A stretch of 6,825 bases of DNA from Pseudomonadota bacterium (GTDB taxonomy: Bacteria; Pseudomonadota; Alphaproteobacteria; Rhizobiales; Beijerinckiaceae). Of this stretch, positions 5,456 through 6,825 are shown piece by piece (the stretch's first letter is position 1; each line of letters starts with the position of its first letter). Where the stretch lies: positions 1-6,825 of the forward strand of contig JAEWKP010000467.1 of NCBI GenBank assembly GCA_023393655.1, in the 5' to 3' direction. Position numbers and translations under genes: made by a program. The notes below the pieces were generated by a model that made no database searches, was not told where the DNA came from, and was given only the letters and a program-made list of their open reading frames with translations.

Positions 5456-6778
5456 ATGTCCGATACGACCGCGACAGCTCCCGCCCATCCCATCCAGTTC
5501 GACGATGCCAAGCGCCGCCTCAAGGCGATCTTCATCGGCTCGGTCGGCAATCTCGTCGAGTGGTACGATTTCTACGCCTATACGGCCTTCGCGCTCTATT
5601 TCGCCCCGGCCTTCTTCCCCTCGCATGATCCGGTGGTGCAGCAGCTCAATGCGGCGACGCTGTTCGCCGCAGGCTTCATCGTGCGGCCGATCGGCGGCTG
5701 GCTGTTCGGCCATCTCGCCGATCGCTACGGGCGGCGGCTGTCATTGACCCTGTCGGTGGTGATGATGTGCTTCGGCTCGCTGATCATCGCGCTGACGCCG
5801 ACCCATGCGACGATCGGCTTCGCGGCACCGGCCCTGCTGGCGCTGGCGCGCATCATCGAGGGCCTGAGCCTCGGCGGCGAATACGGCGCGAGCGCGACCT
5901 ATCTCTCGGAGATCGCCGATCCCGCGCATCGCGGCTTCTATTCGAGCTTCCAGTACGTGACGCTGATCGGCGGACAGCTCACCGCGATCCTCGTGCTACT
6001 CCTGCTCCAGAACGTCTTCCTGACCCATGAGCAGTTGGTGGAATGGGGCTGGCGCATCCCCTTCGTCATCGGCGCGGTTCTCGCCGTCACCGCCATGCTG
6101 ATGCGCCGGCACATGCACGAGACCGAATCCTTCGAGGCCGCCAAGGCGACGATGAAGAAGGAAAGCTCGCTCAAGGGCCTGCTGAAATATCCGCGCGAGG
6201 TCGCGATCGTGGTCGGGTTGACGGCCGGCGGAACCGCGGCCTTCTACACCTTCACCACCTATATGCAGACCTTCGTCCGGCAGACGGTCGGGCTCTCCGA
6301 CATGACCACGACCTATGTCATCGCGGGGTCACTGATCTTCGCGGCGGTGCTGCAGCCGGTCTATGGGATGATCTCGGACAGGATCGGCCGCAAGCCGATG
6401 CTGATCTTCTTCGGGCTGGCCGGCTCGCTGCTGACCGTGCCGATCCTGACGGCGCTCGCCGATACCAAATCGGCGTTCACCGCCTTCCTGCTGATCTGCG
6501 GCGCCTGGATCTTCACCGCCGGCTACACCTCGATCAACGCCGTGGTGAAGGCGGAGCTATTCCCGACAGCGATCCGCGCCACCGGCGTCGCGGTGCCCTA
6601 TGCCGTGACCGTCTCGATCTTCGGCGGCACGGCGCCGGCCATCGCGCTGTTCTTCAAGCAGCAGGGCCACGAGCAATGGTTCTACTACTACCTCGCCGGC
6701 ATCATCTTCCTGTCGTTCCTGGTCTATGCGACCATGCGCGACACCAAGCACGCCTCGGCAATGGAGCGGCACGAGTGA
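5456..6778 (+). CDS. kgtP: KgtP-like alpha-ketoglutarate/dicarboxylate:H+ symporter (MFS, metabolite:H+ symporter family)
   Basis: A 440-residue inner-membrane permease with 12 predicted membrane segments, close in length and pattern to E. coli KgtP, which imports 2-oxoglutarate with protons. Recognisable blocks in order are G-N-L-V-E-W-Y-D-F-Y (31-40), the family hallmark; F-A-A-G-F-I-V-R-P-I-G-G-W-L-F-G (70-85); the MFS loop 2-3 motif G-H-L-A-D-R-Y-G-R-R (85-94); V-M-M-C-F-G-S-L (102-109); G-L-S-L-G-G-E-Y-G-A-S-A-T-Y (136-149); S-F-Q-Y-V-T-L-I-G-G-Q-L (164-175); E-W-G-W-R-I-P-F (196-203); F-Y-T-F-T-T-Y-M-Q (263-271); and the second-half repeat S-D-R-I-G-R-K (307-313). The shared F-Q-Y-V-T-L-I-G-G-Q-L and F-Y-T-F-T-T-Y-M-Q blocks favour KgtP over the proline or citrate members of the family. 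An AGAAGG ribosome site lies 5 bases before the ATG. The family is firm; the substrate is inferred and another dicarboxylate or oxoacid is possible. Confidence 0.92.
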   Translation: MSDTTATAPAHPIQFDDAKRRLKAIFIGSVGNLVEWYDFYAYTAFALYFAPAFFPSHDPVVQQLNAATLFAAGFIVRPIGGWLFGHLADRYGRRLSLTLSVVMMCFGSLIIALTPTHATIGFAAPALLALARIIEGLSLGGEYGASATYLSEIADPAHRGFYSSFQYVTLIGGQLTAILVLLLLQNVFLTHEQLVEWGWRIPFVIGAVLAVTAMLMRRHMHETESFEAAKATMKKESSLKGLLKYPREVAIVVGLTAGGTAAFYTFTTYMQTFVRQTVGLSDMTTTYVIAGSLIFAAVLQPVYGMISDRIGRKPMLIFFGLAGSLLTVPILTALADTKSAFTAFLLICGAWIFTAGYTSINAVVKAELFPTAIRATGVAVPYAVTVSIFGGTAPAIALFFKQQGHEQWFYYYLAGIIFLSFLVYATMRDTKHASAMERHE

Positions 6779-6801
6779 AGGGCCAGGCTGCTTCACACGT
6801 C

Positions 6802-6824
6802 ATGGTCGGGCTTGTCCCGACCAT
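6802..6824. repeat. Perfect palindromic element after the kgtP-like gene (intergenic repeat and probable terminator)
   Basis: The arms ATGGTCGGG (6802-6810) and CCCGACCAT (6816-6824) form a perfect 9-bp stem with the loop CTTGT, starting 23 bases after the stop codon. The pattern GTCATGG-CGGGCTTGTCCC-GCCAT is familiar, from memory, as a dispersed palindrome between genes in many Hyphomicrobiales genomes. Here it probably also ends the permease transcript. The window ends one base later, so any tandem copies or T-tract cannot be seen. Confidence 0.6.
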
Positions 6825-6825
6825 C

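Noticed and set aside
4004..5713. Minus-strand open frame of 569 codons opposite DUF2865 and the start of the kgtP-like gene
   Set aside because: It crosses two well-supported plus-strand genes and their intergenic region. Its protein is Arg/Ala/Gly-rich with no motif. It arises from lack of stop codons in high-GC DNA.

Overview
The window is GC-rich, tightly packed bacterial DNA with strong G/C third-position bias. The protein families suggest an alphaproteobacterium of the Hyphomicrobiales: a DUF2865 secreted protein, a TakP-like TRAP receptor with a Tat signal, a long-form PurC, and a terminal palindrome of a kind common between genes in that order. A Bosea-like genus is plausible, but this is inference and no marker gene fixes it. 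There is no tRNA, rRNA, insertion sequence, phage gene or CRISPR array.

Layout. At the left edge, on the minus strand, is the start of a truncated membrane-protein gene (1-84). Upstream of it on the same strand is a fumarylacetoacetate hydrolase (FAH) family enzyme (178-1188), with two small hairpins between them. A 70-bp divergent region separates the FAH gene from a plus-strand pair: a TRAP-type periplasmic 2-oxoacid-binding protein with a Tat signal (1259-2344), then a MarR-family regulator 20 bp downstream (2365-2862). The MarR gene converges on a minus-strand SAICAR synthase gene, purC (2875-3825). The 12-bp gap and both stop codons lie within two overlapping, mutually exclusive hairpins. 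A 280-bp intergenic region with a 42-bp inverted repeat precedes a secreted, cysteine-containing DUF2865 protein (4106-5266). After a 189-bp gap comes a KgtP-like major facilitator permease of the metabolite:H+ symporter family (5456-6778). The window ends in a perfect 9-bp-stem palindrome.

How the genes may work together. The FAH enzyme, TRAP receptor and MarR regulator look like one small regulated unit: a ring-cleavage-type hydrolase, an uptake receptor for small organic acids, and a ligand-responsive repressor. The KgtP-like permease 3 kb away also predicts 2-oxoacid uptake, but it is a separate transcription unit. purC is housekeeping purine synthesis. The DUF2865 protein is an envelope protein of unknown function. 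I see no convincing new multi-gene system. The points most worth following are the TRAP receptor without visible membrane subunits, the double hairpin at the MarR/purC junction, the structured leader of the DUF2865 gene, and the terminal repeat.
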